From Pedococcus cremeus (GTDB lineage Bacteria; Actinomycetota; Actinomycetes; Actinomycetales; Dermatophilaceae), in assembly GCF_900111375.1 (NCBI RefSeq), contig NZ_FOHB01000001.1, forward strand, positions 620,001 through 684,000: a stretch of 64,000 nucleotides of DNA, in the 5' to 3' direction. How positions within the stretch are numbered: the first letter of the stretch is position 1; every line of letters begins with the position of its first letter. Under the pieces are notes generated by a model, which was given only the letters and a program-made list of their open reading frames with translations, was not told where the DNA came from and did no database searches. Positions 51,376 through 59,018 of the stretch are shown piece by piece. Made by a program: the position numbers and the translations under genes.

Positions 51376-52461
51376 TTACACGTTGAAGCGGAACTCCACC
51401 ACGTCGCCGTCGGCCATCACGTAGTCCTTGCCCTCCATGCGGACCTTCCCGGCCGCCTTGGCGGCGTTCATCGAGCCGGCCTCGACCAGGTCGTCGAACG
51501 AGACGATCTCGGCCTTGATGAAGCCGCGCTGGAAGTCGGTGTGGATGACGCCCGCGGCCTGGGGGGCGGTCCAACCCTTCCGGATCGTCCAGGCGCGCGA
51601 CTCCTTCGGCCCGGCAGTCAGGTAGGTCTGCAGCCCGAGGGTGTGGAAACCCTTGTGCGCCAGCTGGTTCAGCCCCGGCTCGGAGACACCGACGGACTCG
51701 AGCAGCTCGCGCGCCTCGTCCTCCTCCAGCTCGGCCAGCTCGGACTCGAGCTTGGCGTTGAGGAAGATCGCGTCGGCCGGCGCGACCATGGCCGACAGCT
51801 CCTTCTGCAGGGCCTCGTCGGTCAGCTGGTCCTCGTCGACGTTGAACACGTAGAGGAACGGCTTGGTGGTGAGCAGCCCCAACTCCTTCGCGAGGTCCAT
51901 GTCGACACCGGCAGCCGCGCCCGCGGCATACAGCGTCTCGCCCTCCTCGAGCAGCTTCTGGGCGGCGAGGGCGGTGTCGAGCACCGCCTTGTCGGTCTTC
52001 TTGCCCTTGACCTCCTTCTCGAGGCGGGGCACGGCCTTCTCGAGGGTCTGGAGGTCGGCGAGGATCAGCTCGGTGTGGATGGTCTCGATGTCGTCCTTCG
52101 GCGAGACCTTGCCCTCGACGTGGTGCACGTCGTCGTCATGGAAGGCGCGCACCACCTGGCAGATGGCGTCGGCCTCACGGATGTTGGCGAGGAACTTGTT
52201 GCCCAGCCCCTCCCCCTCGGACGCGCCGCGCACGATGCCGGCGATGTCGACGAAGGAGACCGTGGCCGGCAGCACCCGCTCGGAGCCGAAGATCTCGGCC
52301 AGCGTCTGCAGGCGCGAGTCCGGCAGCGGGACGACGCCGACGTTGGGCTCGATGGTCGCGAACGGGTAGTTCGCGGCGAGCACGTTGTTCTTGGTCAGCG
52401 CGTTGAAGAGCGTCGACTTGCCGACGTTCGGGAGACCGACGATTCCGATAGTGAGAGCCAC
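51376..52461 (-). CDS. ychF: Redox-regulated ribosome-binding ATPase YchF
   Basis: 361 residues, GTG start, full length. G1 GIVGLPNVGKSTLF, G2/G3 region with FVDIAGIVRGASEGEGLGN, NVDE in place of the usual NKxD (the change that gives ATP preference) and a C-terminal TGS domain ending ADGDVVEFRFNV. Known role: an OBG-family ATPase binding ribosomes and taking part in stress and translation control. The last five codons are the attachment site of the neighbouring element, which rebuilt the end so the protein stays intact. Confidence 0.96.
   Translation of the reverse strand: MALTIGIVGLPNVGKSTLFNALTKNNVLAANYPFATIEPNVGVVPLPDSRLQTLAEIFGSERVLPATVSFVDIAGIVRGASEGEGLGNKFLANIREADAICQVVRAFHDDDVHHVEGKVSPKDDIETIHTELILADLQTLEKAVPRLEKEVKGKKTDKAVLDTALAAQKLLEEGETLYAAGAAAGVDMDLAKELGLLTTKPFLYVFNVDEDQLTDEALQKELSAMVAPADAIFLNAKLESELAELEEDEARELLESVGVSEPGLNQLAHKGFHTLGLQTYLTAGPKESRAWTIRKGWTAPQAAGVIHTDFQRGFIKAEIVSFDDLVEAGSMNAAKAAGKVRMEGKDYVMADGDVVEFRFNV
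51380..51393. repeat. Right attachment site copy inside ychF
   Basis: ACGTTGAAGCGGAA within the last codons of ychF; identical to 42004-42017. Sequence outside the 14 bp differs on both sides, so this is the likely crossover core. Confidence 0.88.
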
Positions 52462-52473
52462 GGGTACAGGAGT

Positions 52474-53337
52474 CTACCGGCGCGGGGAGGTGGCCCTTGC
52501 CAGCTGCCGTGAGAGGGCCACCAACCGGCCCTCGCTGTCCCACACCTCGGCGTCCTCCTCGAGGTACCCGCCGGAGAGCGTGCGACTGGTGAGGTTGACC
52601 CGCAGCCATCCCGGGGCGGGCCGGCAGCGCACGTGCGCGGTGAGCTCCAGCGTCGGCGTCCAGCCGGGCAGGCCGAGCTCGAAGGCCACCGGCGGCAGTG
52701 CGTCGACAGCGAGCAGGAGCAGCAGCGGGTCGGGCTCCCGCCCGTCGGCCATGCGGAACCAGCCGCGGATGACGCCGTTGCCCGACGGCTTGCCGACCGC
52801 CCAGCCGGTGGTGGCCGGGTCGAGCCGCAGGTCGAGCCGCTCGAGCAGCGTGGCGTGCTTGAGGAACTGCGGCGGTGCCTGCGCGGCAGATACGCACGCC
52901 TCCGGGTCCGGCAGCTGCGGCGGTGTCGCGGTGGTGGTCGCGTCACCGTCGACCGCCGCCAGGTCTCCGTAGGTCGCCAGCACCCGCACCCGCTCGACCT
53001 CGCGGCCGGTCTCGTCCTCCTGCACGAGGGAGGCCTGCCCCGTCGAGACCGCCCGCCCGCGGCGCACCGTGTCGGTGCGCACCGTGACCGCGCCCGGCAC
53101 CCCGGGGGTCAGGTAGTAGGCGCTGATGGCCATCGGGTCGGAGTGCCCCGGTATGCCGTCGGCGGACGTCTCGCCGAGCTCGCGCCTGAGCGCGTGGCCG
53201 GCAAGGGCGAGCAGCAGCCCGCCGTTGATGCCGCCGCCGATGCGCCAGCCCTCGCCGAGCTGGCCGCGGTAGGTCCCGGGCTCACCGTCGGCAGCGTCCA
53301 GCGCGATCTCGCGGTCGAACTCGCTCTGAGCGGACAT
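52474..53337 (-). CDS. Thioesterase-like (double hotdog) protein
   Basis: 287 residues from the ATG at 53337. The first hotdog has GWRIGGGINGGLLLALAGHAL and DPMAISAYYLTPGVPGAVTV; the second has VRCRPAPGWLRVNLTSRTLS and GYLEEDAEVWDSEGRLVALSR, the usual end of acyl-CoA thioesterase-II-like proteins. Probably cuts acyl-CoA esters in the cytoplasm. 12 bp downstream of it ychF begins on the same strand. Confidence 0.85.
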   Translation of the reverse strand: MSAQSEFDREIALDAADGEPGTYRGQLGEGWRIGGGINGGLLLALAGHALRRELGETSADGIPGHSDPMAISAYYLTPGVPGAVTVRTDTVRRGRAVSTGQASLVQEDETGREVERVRVLATYGDLAAVDGDATTTATPPQLPDPEACVSAAQAPPQFLKHATLLERLDLRLDPATTGWAVGKPSGNGVIRGWFRMADGREPDPLLLLLAVDALPPVAFELGLPGWTPTLELTAHVRCRPAPGWLRVNLTSRTLSGGYLEEDAEVWDSEGRLVALSRQLARATSPRR

Positions 53338-53418
53338 CACGCCTCCTGGCTGCGCGGGCAACGGACCGGACCCGGCCCTCGGACAGTCTGCACCGGCACC
53401 GGGCCGGTGCCGGCAAGA

Positions 53419-53499
53419 GGGTCACGGCGCCGTCGCCAAGGGTCAGGACGCCGTCGCCAGGGTCGGGGCGCCGGCGCCAGGGTCAGGGTGCCGTCGTCT
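53419..53499. repeat. 20-bp tandem repeat across the stop of the metalloprotease gene
   Basis: Four head-to-tail degenerate copies; copy 2 is GGGTCAGGACGCCGTCGCCA. The fourth copy includes the stop codon of the gene at 53483-55921. Same period (20 bp) and same position relative to a gene end as the repeat at 33431-33550, though the sequence is different. Confidence 0.8.
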
Positions 53500-55921
53500 C
53501 GGCGGCGGCAACGGTGGCGGTCTCCCCTGTCACGGAAGCGCTCGCCGTGTCCGTTGGGACCGGGGTGGTCGTGGCGGAGTCCTCCGGCTCCGCGGTGGAG
53601 CTTGGGCTGGGGCTCGAAGAGGTCGCCGTGGCCGTCGAGCCGGGCGCGGTGGCGCCGTCGGTGCTCCCGGGGCCGGCCGTCGCCGTACTGTCGGGCTCGG
53701 GACCGGTGGTGCTGGCCTCCCCCGTCGACGTGCCCGTCGGGGCTGAGGTCGAGGAGGGAGCTGACGTCGTGGAACCGGTGGGGTCGACACCCACGATGTC
53801 CAGGATCTGCCGCTCGTAGTCCGTCAGTCGCGCCTGGATCTCCGAGAGTGAGAGGTCCTCCAGGCTGGCCCCGAATGCGGCAATCTCCTGCCACAGCGCC
53901 TGGAGCTGGGCCATGGTGGCCGCGTCGGGCGCCTCCGGGACCGTGACGACCAGCTGCCGGGCGACCGCAGCCGTCACGCACTCGACGCAGGCGTAGTTGA
54001 GCGCGCCGGACAGGTTCTGCGGCACCACGACGTCGGCCGACCCGACGATGAGGACGACCTGGAAGGCCACGGCGACGGTGCGGCAGCCGGTGCAGCTCGC
54101 GAAGGCGTAGGCCTCGTTCGTGTTGAGGACGGTGTCGTCATCGGCCCAGACGAGCGCGAAGGCGACGTCATAGACCGTGCTGCCATCGGTGGTGTTGACC
54201 GCCAGGGCCTGGTTGTCGCCCTCCCCCGGCGGCAGCGGCCGGTTGAAGGGGAAGACCCACGTCGGTGCCGCCTGCCCCGATCCCGGAGCACCAGAGCCGC
54301 CCGATGCGTCAGAGCCGCCCGCCGCGCCGGAACCGGTCCCCTTTCTGGGCACCAGCACGACGGCCAGCTGCGGGGCGTCAGCCGAAGGCAGCTCGGCGTC
54401 GGCGGGCCAGATCGTGCGCGCGGTTCCTCCGCGTCCCTCGACGAGACCTGAGGGCGTGGTGCTGCGCAGCGAGGCCGGCAGCACGTCCTGCACGACGCCC
54501 CGCTCGTAGGGACGGATCGGCCGGTAGGTGCCGGCGTCGGGCCACCAGGCCCAGGCCAGGCCGGCGACGATGGCAGCCGCCACGACACCGGCCACCGCGC
54601 GACGCCCGGGGCGTCCCTCCGTGGCACGCCAGGTGCGCCGCACCACCTGGGTGGTCGTGCGCCCGATGATGAGCAACGTGCCAGCTGTGGGGAACGCGAT
54701 CGCCACGAGCGAGAGCACCCGAACCCCCACGCCGGCGACGTCGCCCTCTCCGAACTGCTCTCCGAGCAGTGACGCCTGTGCCGACAGGCTGTGCGCCGCG
54801 GTTCCCAGCATCCTCGGCAGCGCCAACACCATGAGCACGAGAGTGGTCGCCAGCATGGGCACCACCACGACCACCCAGGTCGTGACGACAGCCCGCGCCC
54901 ACGGCTTGAGCACCGACGCCTCCGGTGACCTCCAGCGCCCCGGGAGCAGCCCCTTCAACGTCGGGCCGATGCGGTGGTAGAGGTCGGGTACCCCGGTGAC
55001 GTCCGCCAGGACGTGGTAACCGTCGAACCGGACGAGGGGAGCCAGCTGCCGCAGCATCTGCAGCACCTGGGTTGCGATGATGAGCAGCACCGCGTCCCAC
55101 CCGGTGGCCCACCACAACCCGAACATGACGAGGGCGACGATGGCGTTGAAGTACAAGCCGCCGAGGTCGGTGCGAACGCGGCCGGCCCGACCGAGGCGGT
55201 AGCTGTCGGTGACGTCGGTGTAGAAGGCCGGCCAGACGAGGTAGAGACCGGTACCCATGGCGCCCGGCGTCGCCCCGCCGTACCGCGCCGCCGCCGCGTG
55301 CCCGAACTCGTGGAACCCGGCGGAGACGACCGTCAGCGCGAAGACGACCAGGAGGAGCACCGGCTTGTCGAACGCCTGGTGCGCCGCTGAGGCCAGTCCC
55401 TTGCCGAACAGCAGCCAGCCGCAGACGGCGACGAAGGCCAGGCAGACGATGGCCACCACCAGTGGGGCGAAGAGCCAGGCAAAGGGCGCCGTCACGCGGT
55501 TGGTGACCGAGGGGTCGGACACCACGTAGCGAAAACGCAACGCCAGCAACGGGTTCGTGCGTTTCAGCGTTGGCTCTGACCCGTCGGCGCGACGGAGCGC
55601 TCCGAGCGTCCTCAGTCGCTCGCACAGCGTCTGCACGTTCTCCGCCGTGACCTGTCGACCGATCGCAGGTCCCACGACGGCGGCGATCTCGCCGTGGTCC
55701 CGCCGTCCATCGACGGCGGACAGCACGGCATACAGCAAGGGCGTCAGCGTCATGACCTGGCCGTCGCCACGGCGCACCAGGGACGGTGCTTCCTTGTAGC
55801 CGGAACCCGGGATCTCGCCGATCAGCTCGAGCCCGGTTGCGCGGACCGGCACGTCGGCCGGCGGCGCCGCCCCCGCAGCGCCGCCGGCCGTCGTGCCACT
55901 CGCCTCGTGGAGCGCACTCAC
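53483..55921 (-). CDS. M50-type membrane zinc metalloprotease with PqqD/RRE-like N-terminus
   Basis: 812 residues, GTG start. Residues about 42-112 (EAPSLVRRGDGQVMTLTPLL, VDGRRDHGEIAAVV, ENVQTLCERLRTLGAL) look like a PqqD-type peptide-recognition fold. Then come membrane helices with the zinc site HEFGH (204-208) and the third ligand in VRFDGYHVLADVTGVPDLY, as in YydH-like putative peptide metalloproteases. After two more helix groups an outer domain has paired cysteines (CTGC, CVEC), and a Ser/Thr/Pro stalk of about 100 residues ends the protein. It follows the repeat protein gene by 7 bp; that protein is the obvious substrate. Confidence 0.8.
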   Translation of the reverse strand: MSALHEASGTTAGGAAGAAPPADVPVRATGLELIGEIPGSGYKEAPSLVRRGDGQVMTLTPLLYAVLSAVDGRRDHGEIAAVVGPAIGRQVTAENVQTLCERLRTLGALRRADGSEPTLKRTNPLLALRFRYVVSDPSVTNRVTAPFAWLFAPLVVAIVCLAFVAVCGWLLFGKGLASAAHQAFDKPVLLLVVFALTVVSAGFHEFGHAAAARYGGATPGAMGTGLYLVWPAFYTDVTDSYRLGRAGRVRTDLGGLYFNAIVALVMFGLWWATGWDAVLLIIATQVLQMLRQLAPLVRFDGYHVLADVTGVPDLYHRIGPTLKGLLPGRWRSPEASVLKPWARAVVTTWVVVVVPMLATTLVLMVLALPRMLGTAAHSLSAQASLLGEQFGEGDVAGVGVRVLSLVAIAFPTAGTLLIIGRTTTQVVRRTWRATEGRPGRRAVAGVVAAAIVAGLAWAWWPDAGTYRPIRPYERGVVQDVLPASLRSTTPSGLVEGRGGTARTIWPADAELPSADAPQLAVVLVPRKGTGSGAAGGSDASGGSGAPGSGQAAPTWVFPFNRPLPPGEGDNQALAVNTTDGSTVYDVAFALVWADDDTVLNTNEAYAFASCTGCRTVAVAFQVVLIVGSADVVVPQNLSGALNYACVECVTAAVARQLVVTVPEAPDAATMAQLQALWQEIAAFGASLEDLSLSEIQARLTDYERQILDIVGVDPTGSTTSAPSSTSAPTGTSTGEASTTGPEPDSTATAGPGSTDGATAPGSTATATSSSPSPSSTAEPEDSATTTPVPTDTASASVTGETATVAAAETTAP

Positions 55922-55928
55922 GCGAGGC

Positions 55929-56624
55929 CTACTGGTTGATGTCGGACGTCTGGTTGGTCGTGGCTGCGGCGTCGGCGTCGATGTCCTGGCTGATGATGGC
56001 GTCCTGCTGGGCCACCGCGACGGCGTCCGAGTCCACCGACGCCACGTTGGCCGCGACGGCGGCGTCGATCGGGGCGGCGACGTTGGCGTTGGCGGCGACG
56101 GCGCCACCGATCGGTGCGGCGAGGTTGAGGTCGGTCGCGACGTCGACGTTCACGTCGAGCAAGTCACCGTCGAGCACCGACCCGGTGTCGGTCGGGTCGG
56201 TCGCGTCGACGCTGGTACCCGAGCCGGTGGTGCCGTCGGTGGTGCCGTCCGTGGTGCCGCCGGCGGAACCGTCGGTGGCGCTGTCCGTGCCCGACGGGTC
56301 GGCAGCCTGGTCGATCCCGCTGTCCTGGTTGCCCTCCGCCACGGCCTCGCCCGTGAGGCCTTGGTCGATCATGACGCCCTGGTCGGAGAGCGCCTGCGCC
56401 TGCGAGCCACTCGAGAGCACGTTGGCACCCACGGCAGCATCGATGGGCGCGGCGACGTTGGCGTTGGCGGCCACCGCCAGGTCGATGGGTGCCGCGGCGT
56501 CGAGGCCGAGGTCGAGGTCGGCGTTGAGGTCGAGGAGGCTGATGACCTCCTTGTCAGGAAGTGCGGTGCCGCCTTCCGCGGCAAGCTCCTCGTCGGAAAG
56601 CGGTTGCAGCTCTGCGTCGCTCAT
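55929..56624 (-). CDS. Repeat-bearing leader-type protein, likely substrate of the adjacent protease
   Basis: 231 residues from the ATG at 56624. No classic signal peptide. The start LQPLSDEELAAEGG closely follows double-glycine leaders (LSxxELxxIxGG), with a cut expected after Gly19. Two near-identical blocks around VAANANVAAPIDAAV (about 51-65 and 176-190), each preceded by an acidic strand (DLNADLDLGLD; DVNVDVATDLNL), are joined by a Gly/Thr/Asp-rich linker (SGTDSATDGSAGGTTDGTTD). Very rich in Ala, Asp, Asn and Val, without Cys or Trp. It may form an exported repeat peptide or surface filament. No characterised family is known to me. Confidence 0.75.
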   Translation of the reverse strand: MSDAELQPLSDEELAAEGGTALPDKEVISLLDLNADLDLGLDAAAPIDLAVAANANVAAPIDAAVGANVLSSGSQAQALSDQGVMIDQGLTGEAVAEGNQDSGIDQAADPSGTDSATDGSAGGTTDGTTDGTTGSGTSVDATDPTDTGSVLDGDLLDVNVDVATDLNLAAPIGGAVAANANVAAPIDAAVAANVASVDSDAVAVAQQDAIISQDIDADAAATTNQTSDINQ

Positions 56625-56813
56625 GGTTCTCCCCTGGTCGCGGCCGCGCGGGATCACCGCACGGCCCTAGTTCGAAGACTGGTGCCTCGTCCACGCCGTT
56701 CCCCGGATGCGTCGGACGACTCCGGAGCCTAGGGGCGGACTCGAAGGCCCACCACTCGAGCGGCGAGGGGAGCCGCCTCCAGCACGCGCCGCACACGGGA
56801 TGAGACGCGGCGG

Positions 56814-57710
56814 TCAGAGCGCCGGCAGGCCGTCCTCGAGGTATGCCGTGGGGCCGGCATACGAGGACAGGAAGGCCAGCAGCCGCTGGTTGTAGGGGGC
56901 GACGCGTTCCTCGAGCTCTTCCTCGCCGACCCAGTGGACTGCTCGGATCTCCCTGGGCTGCAACGCCGCTCGTGCGACAAGGTCGTCGGCCACCACGCCG
57001 AGGTCGAAGACGAACACGGTCGCGTCGGTCCACCCCCGCCACGGCGGCAGCCAGTTCACCGCGAGCAGGCCCTGCGGCCGCACCTCGACGCCGAGCTCCT
57101 CGCGCACCTCACGCACGACGCACTCCGACGGCGACTCCATCGGGTCGACCACCCCGCCGGGGAGATCCCACTCGCCCTTGTAGGTGAGCTCGCACAGCAG
57201 CACCTGTCCGGCGTCGTTGCGCAGCACGCCCTGGGCGATGGCGCGCTTGGTCGGCAACGTCGCGTTGAGGATGCCGATGAAGCCCTCGCGCGTCCCAGGG
57301 TCGGGGTCGTCGCGCAGCCGGCCGAGCACCACGGTGTCGTGCCGCTGGTCACCGAGCGTGGTGTTGCCCCGCATCACGCCCTCGCGCCGCAGGCCGGAGC
57401 GCTGGGCCACCCGCAGAGCGGCGCGGTTCAGGGGGTTGACGTGGGCCTCGACGCGCTCGAGTCCGAGCTCGTCGAAGCCGAACCGCACGAGCATCCGCAC
57501 CGCCCGCGACGCGAGCCCCCTCCCGCGGTAGGGCTCGTCGACCGCGCAGGACAGGACTCCGACGTGGTGGTCGCGCAGCTCGACCCCGACCGACCCCACG
57601 GGCCGGCCGTCCCACTCGCAGACGAAGCGCAGCTGTTCCTGCGCGGGGTCGTCAGGGCCGCACGGCCGCAGCACCAGGTCGCCGTCGGCGATGGCGGGCT
57701 GGTCGGGCAT
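56814..57710 (-). CDS. GNAT-Nudix fusion protein
   Basis: 298 residues. First half is a GNAT acetyltransferase of the RimJ/RimL kind (FVCEWDGRPVGSVGVEL, CAVDEPYRGRGLASRAVRML, VEAHVNPLNRAALRVAQRSG). Second half is a Nudix domain with GGVVDPMESPSECVVREVRE followed by ELG, fitting the box. The linker lies near residues 130-150. GNAT-Nudix joints are known in a few actinobacterial proteins but the joint role is unknown; the two substrates may share a pathway. Confidence 0.88.
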   Translation of the reverse strand: MPDQPAIADGDLVLRPCGPDDPAQEQLRFVCEWDGRPVGSVGVELRDHHVGVLSCAVDEPYRGRGLASRAVRMLVRFGFDELGLERVEAHVNPLNRAALRVAQRSGLRREGVMRGNTTLGDQRHDTVVLGRLRDDPDPGTREGFIGILNATLPTKRAIAQGVLRNDAGQVLLCELTYKGEWDLPGGVVDPMESPSECVVREVREELGVEVRPQGLLAVNWLPPWRGWTDATVFVFDLGVVADDLVARAALQPREIRAVHWVGEEELEERVAPYNQRLLAFLSSYAGPTAYLEDGLPAL

Positions 57711-57759
57711 GCGGCCAGCCTACGGCGGGCTGTCGGCGTTCGCTGGCAGGGTCTGCGTC

Positions 57760-58968
57760 ATGGATCTCGTGCTCGCCCTGCTCGCCGGCCTGGTGCTCGG
57801 CGCTCTCGCCTCCGCCGTCGTCGTCCGTCAGCTCGGTGCCGTGCGGGCCGCGGCGACGACCGCCGAGCGCGACCTGCTGCGCGAGCGGGTGCTCGACCTC
57901 GAGGCGGCGCTGGCCGACGACGCCCAGACCGCGGCCGCGCTCGCGCCGCTGCGCGACACCCTCAAGCGCGTCGAGACCCAGGTCGGCACCTTGGAGCGCG
58001 ACCGCACCCACCAGTTCGCCGCGCTCGAGCGCACCATCGCCCAGGTGCACGCCTCCACCACCTCGCTCGACCGCCAGACCCAGAGCCTGGCCGGCTCGCT
58101 CAACGCGTCCACGGTGCGTGGCGCCTGGGGCGAGGTGCAGCTGCGCCGGGTGCTCGAGCACGCCGGGCTGCTCGCCCGGTGCGACTTCGACGAGCAGGTA
58201 TGCCGCGTGAGCCGGCACGGCAAGCAGGTGCGCCCCGACGTCGTGGTCCAGCTGCCAGGCCGCAAGCACCTCGTGGTCGACTCCAAGGCCCCCATGACCG
58301 CCTTCCTCCAGGCCCAGGCCGACGACCTGCCGGCCGAGCGGCGCGGGGAGCTGCTGCGGCAGCACGCCGCCCACCTCGAGGGCCACGTCCGTTCCCTGGC
58401 CGACAAGGACTACTGGTCGGCGTTCGAGGCCGCGCCGGAGATGGTGGTCTGCTTCGTGCCGAGCGAGGCCATGCTCTCCGCGGCCCTGTCCGCGAACCCC
58501 AGCCTGCACGAGGAGGCCATGGCACGGCGCGTGGTGCTCGTCGGGCCGGGGGCCCTGCTGGCGCTGCTGCGCACGGTGGCGTTCACCTGGCAGCAGGACG
58601 CCCTCACCGCCAACGCCCGAGAGCTCATGAAGCTGGGCCGCGAGCTCTACGACCGGCTCGGCACCCTCGGCTCGCACACCGCCAAGATGGGCACGGCCCT
58701 GCAGCGCTCGGTCGAGGCCTACAACCAGATGGTCGGCGCCCTCGAGGCCCGGGTGCTCGTGTCGGCCCGCAAAATGCGCGACCTCGACGTCGTGGAGGCC
58801 GAGCTGCCCCAACCGGCTCCGATCGAGGCCGGCCCGCGGGTGCTCACCGCCATGGAGCTCATCGAGCAGGCGACCGCCGAGGACCGTCGCCCCGACCTCG
58901 ACCTCGGCCTGCGCAGGCAGAGTGACTCGCCGGCTGTTGGTGGCGAAAAGACCCGCGAGGCCGGCTGA
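57760..58968 (+). CDS. rmuC: DNA recombination protein RmuC
   Basis: 402 residues from the ATG at 57760. One membrane helix (MDLVLALLAGLVLGALASAVV), a coiled coil (AERDLLRERVLDLEAALAD, RVETQVGTLERDRTHQFAALE) and the RmuC domain: GAWGEVQLRRVLEHAGL, RPDVVVQLPGRKHLVVDSKAPMTAF and FVPSEAMLSAAL. PDVVV with DSK is the PD-(D/E)XK-like core. Known effect in E. coli: limits inversion at inverted repeats. Slightly short of the E. coli protein, as usual in actinobacteria. Confidence 0.93.
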   Translation: MDLVLALLAGLVLGALASAVVVRQLGAVRAAATTAERDLLRERVLDLEAALADDAQTAAALAPLRDTLKRVETQVGTLERDRTHQFAALERTIAQVHASTTSLDRQTQSLAGSLNASTVRGAWGEVQLRRVLEHAGLLARCDFDEQVCRVSRHGKQVRPDVVVQLPGRKHLVVDSKAPMTAFLQAQADDLPAERRGELLRQHAAHLEGHVRSLADKDYWSAFEAAPEMVVCFVPSEAMLSAALSANPSLHEEAMARRVVLVGPGALLALLRTVAFTWQQDALTANARELMKLGRELYDRLGTLGSHTAKMGTALQRSVEAYNQMVGALEARVLVSARKMRDLDVVEAELPQPAPIEAGPRVLTAMELIEQATAEDRRPDLDLGLRRQSDSPAVGGEKTREAG

Positions 58969-59018
58969 CCTGCCAGACTCTCCGCAGTCGCCACGTCGAT
59001 CTGGGGGGATCCGTCCGC

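Larger units (their letters stand above)
42004..51393. mobile_element. Integrative element in the 3' end of ychF (satellite or integrated-plasmid type)
   Basis: About 9.4 kb bounded by ACGTTGAAGCGGAA direct repeats at 42004-42017 and 51380-51393. The right copy is the living ychF end; the left copy read on the minus strand gives FRFNV plus a TGA stop, the displaced original ychF end. Integrase and repressor face the right end; a long minus-strand chain of small genes fills 44302-49479; three small genes lie at the left. It encodes integration, control, a RepA/RecA-like ATPase and one tail-like protein but no recognisable capsid, portal, terminase, lysis or conjugation gene. That suggests a satellite that borrows a helper phage, or an integrated plasmid. 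Confidence 0.88.

Noticed and set aside
42004..51393. Complete prophage.
   Set aside because: Too small and no capsid, portal, terminase, protease or lysis gene could be recognised.
53483..56624. Standard RiPP or lanthipeptide cluster.
   Set aside because: No modifying enzyme (radical SAM, LanM, YcaO) or ABC exporter lies next to the pair, so only a RiPP-like processing system is proposed.
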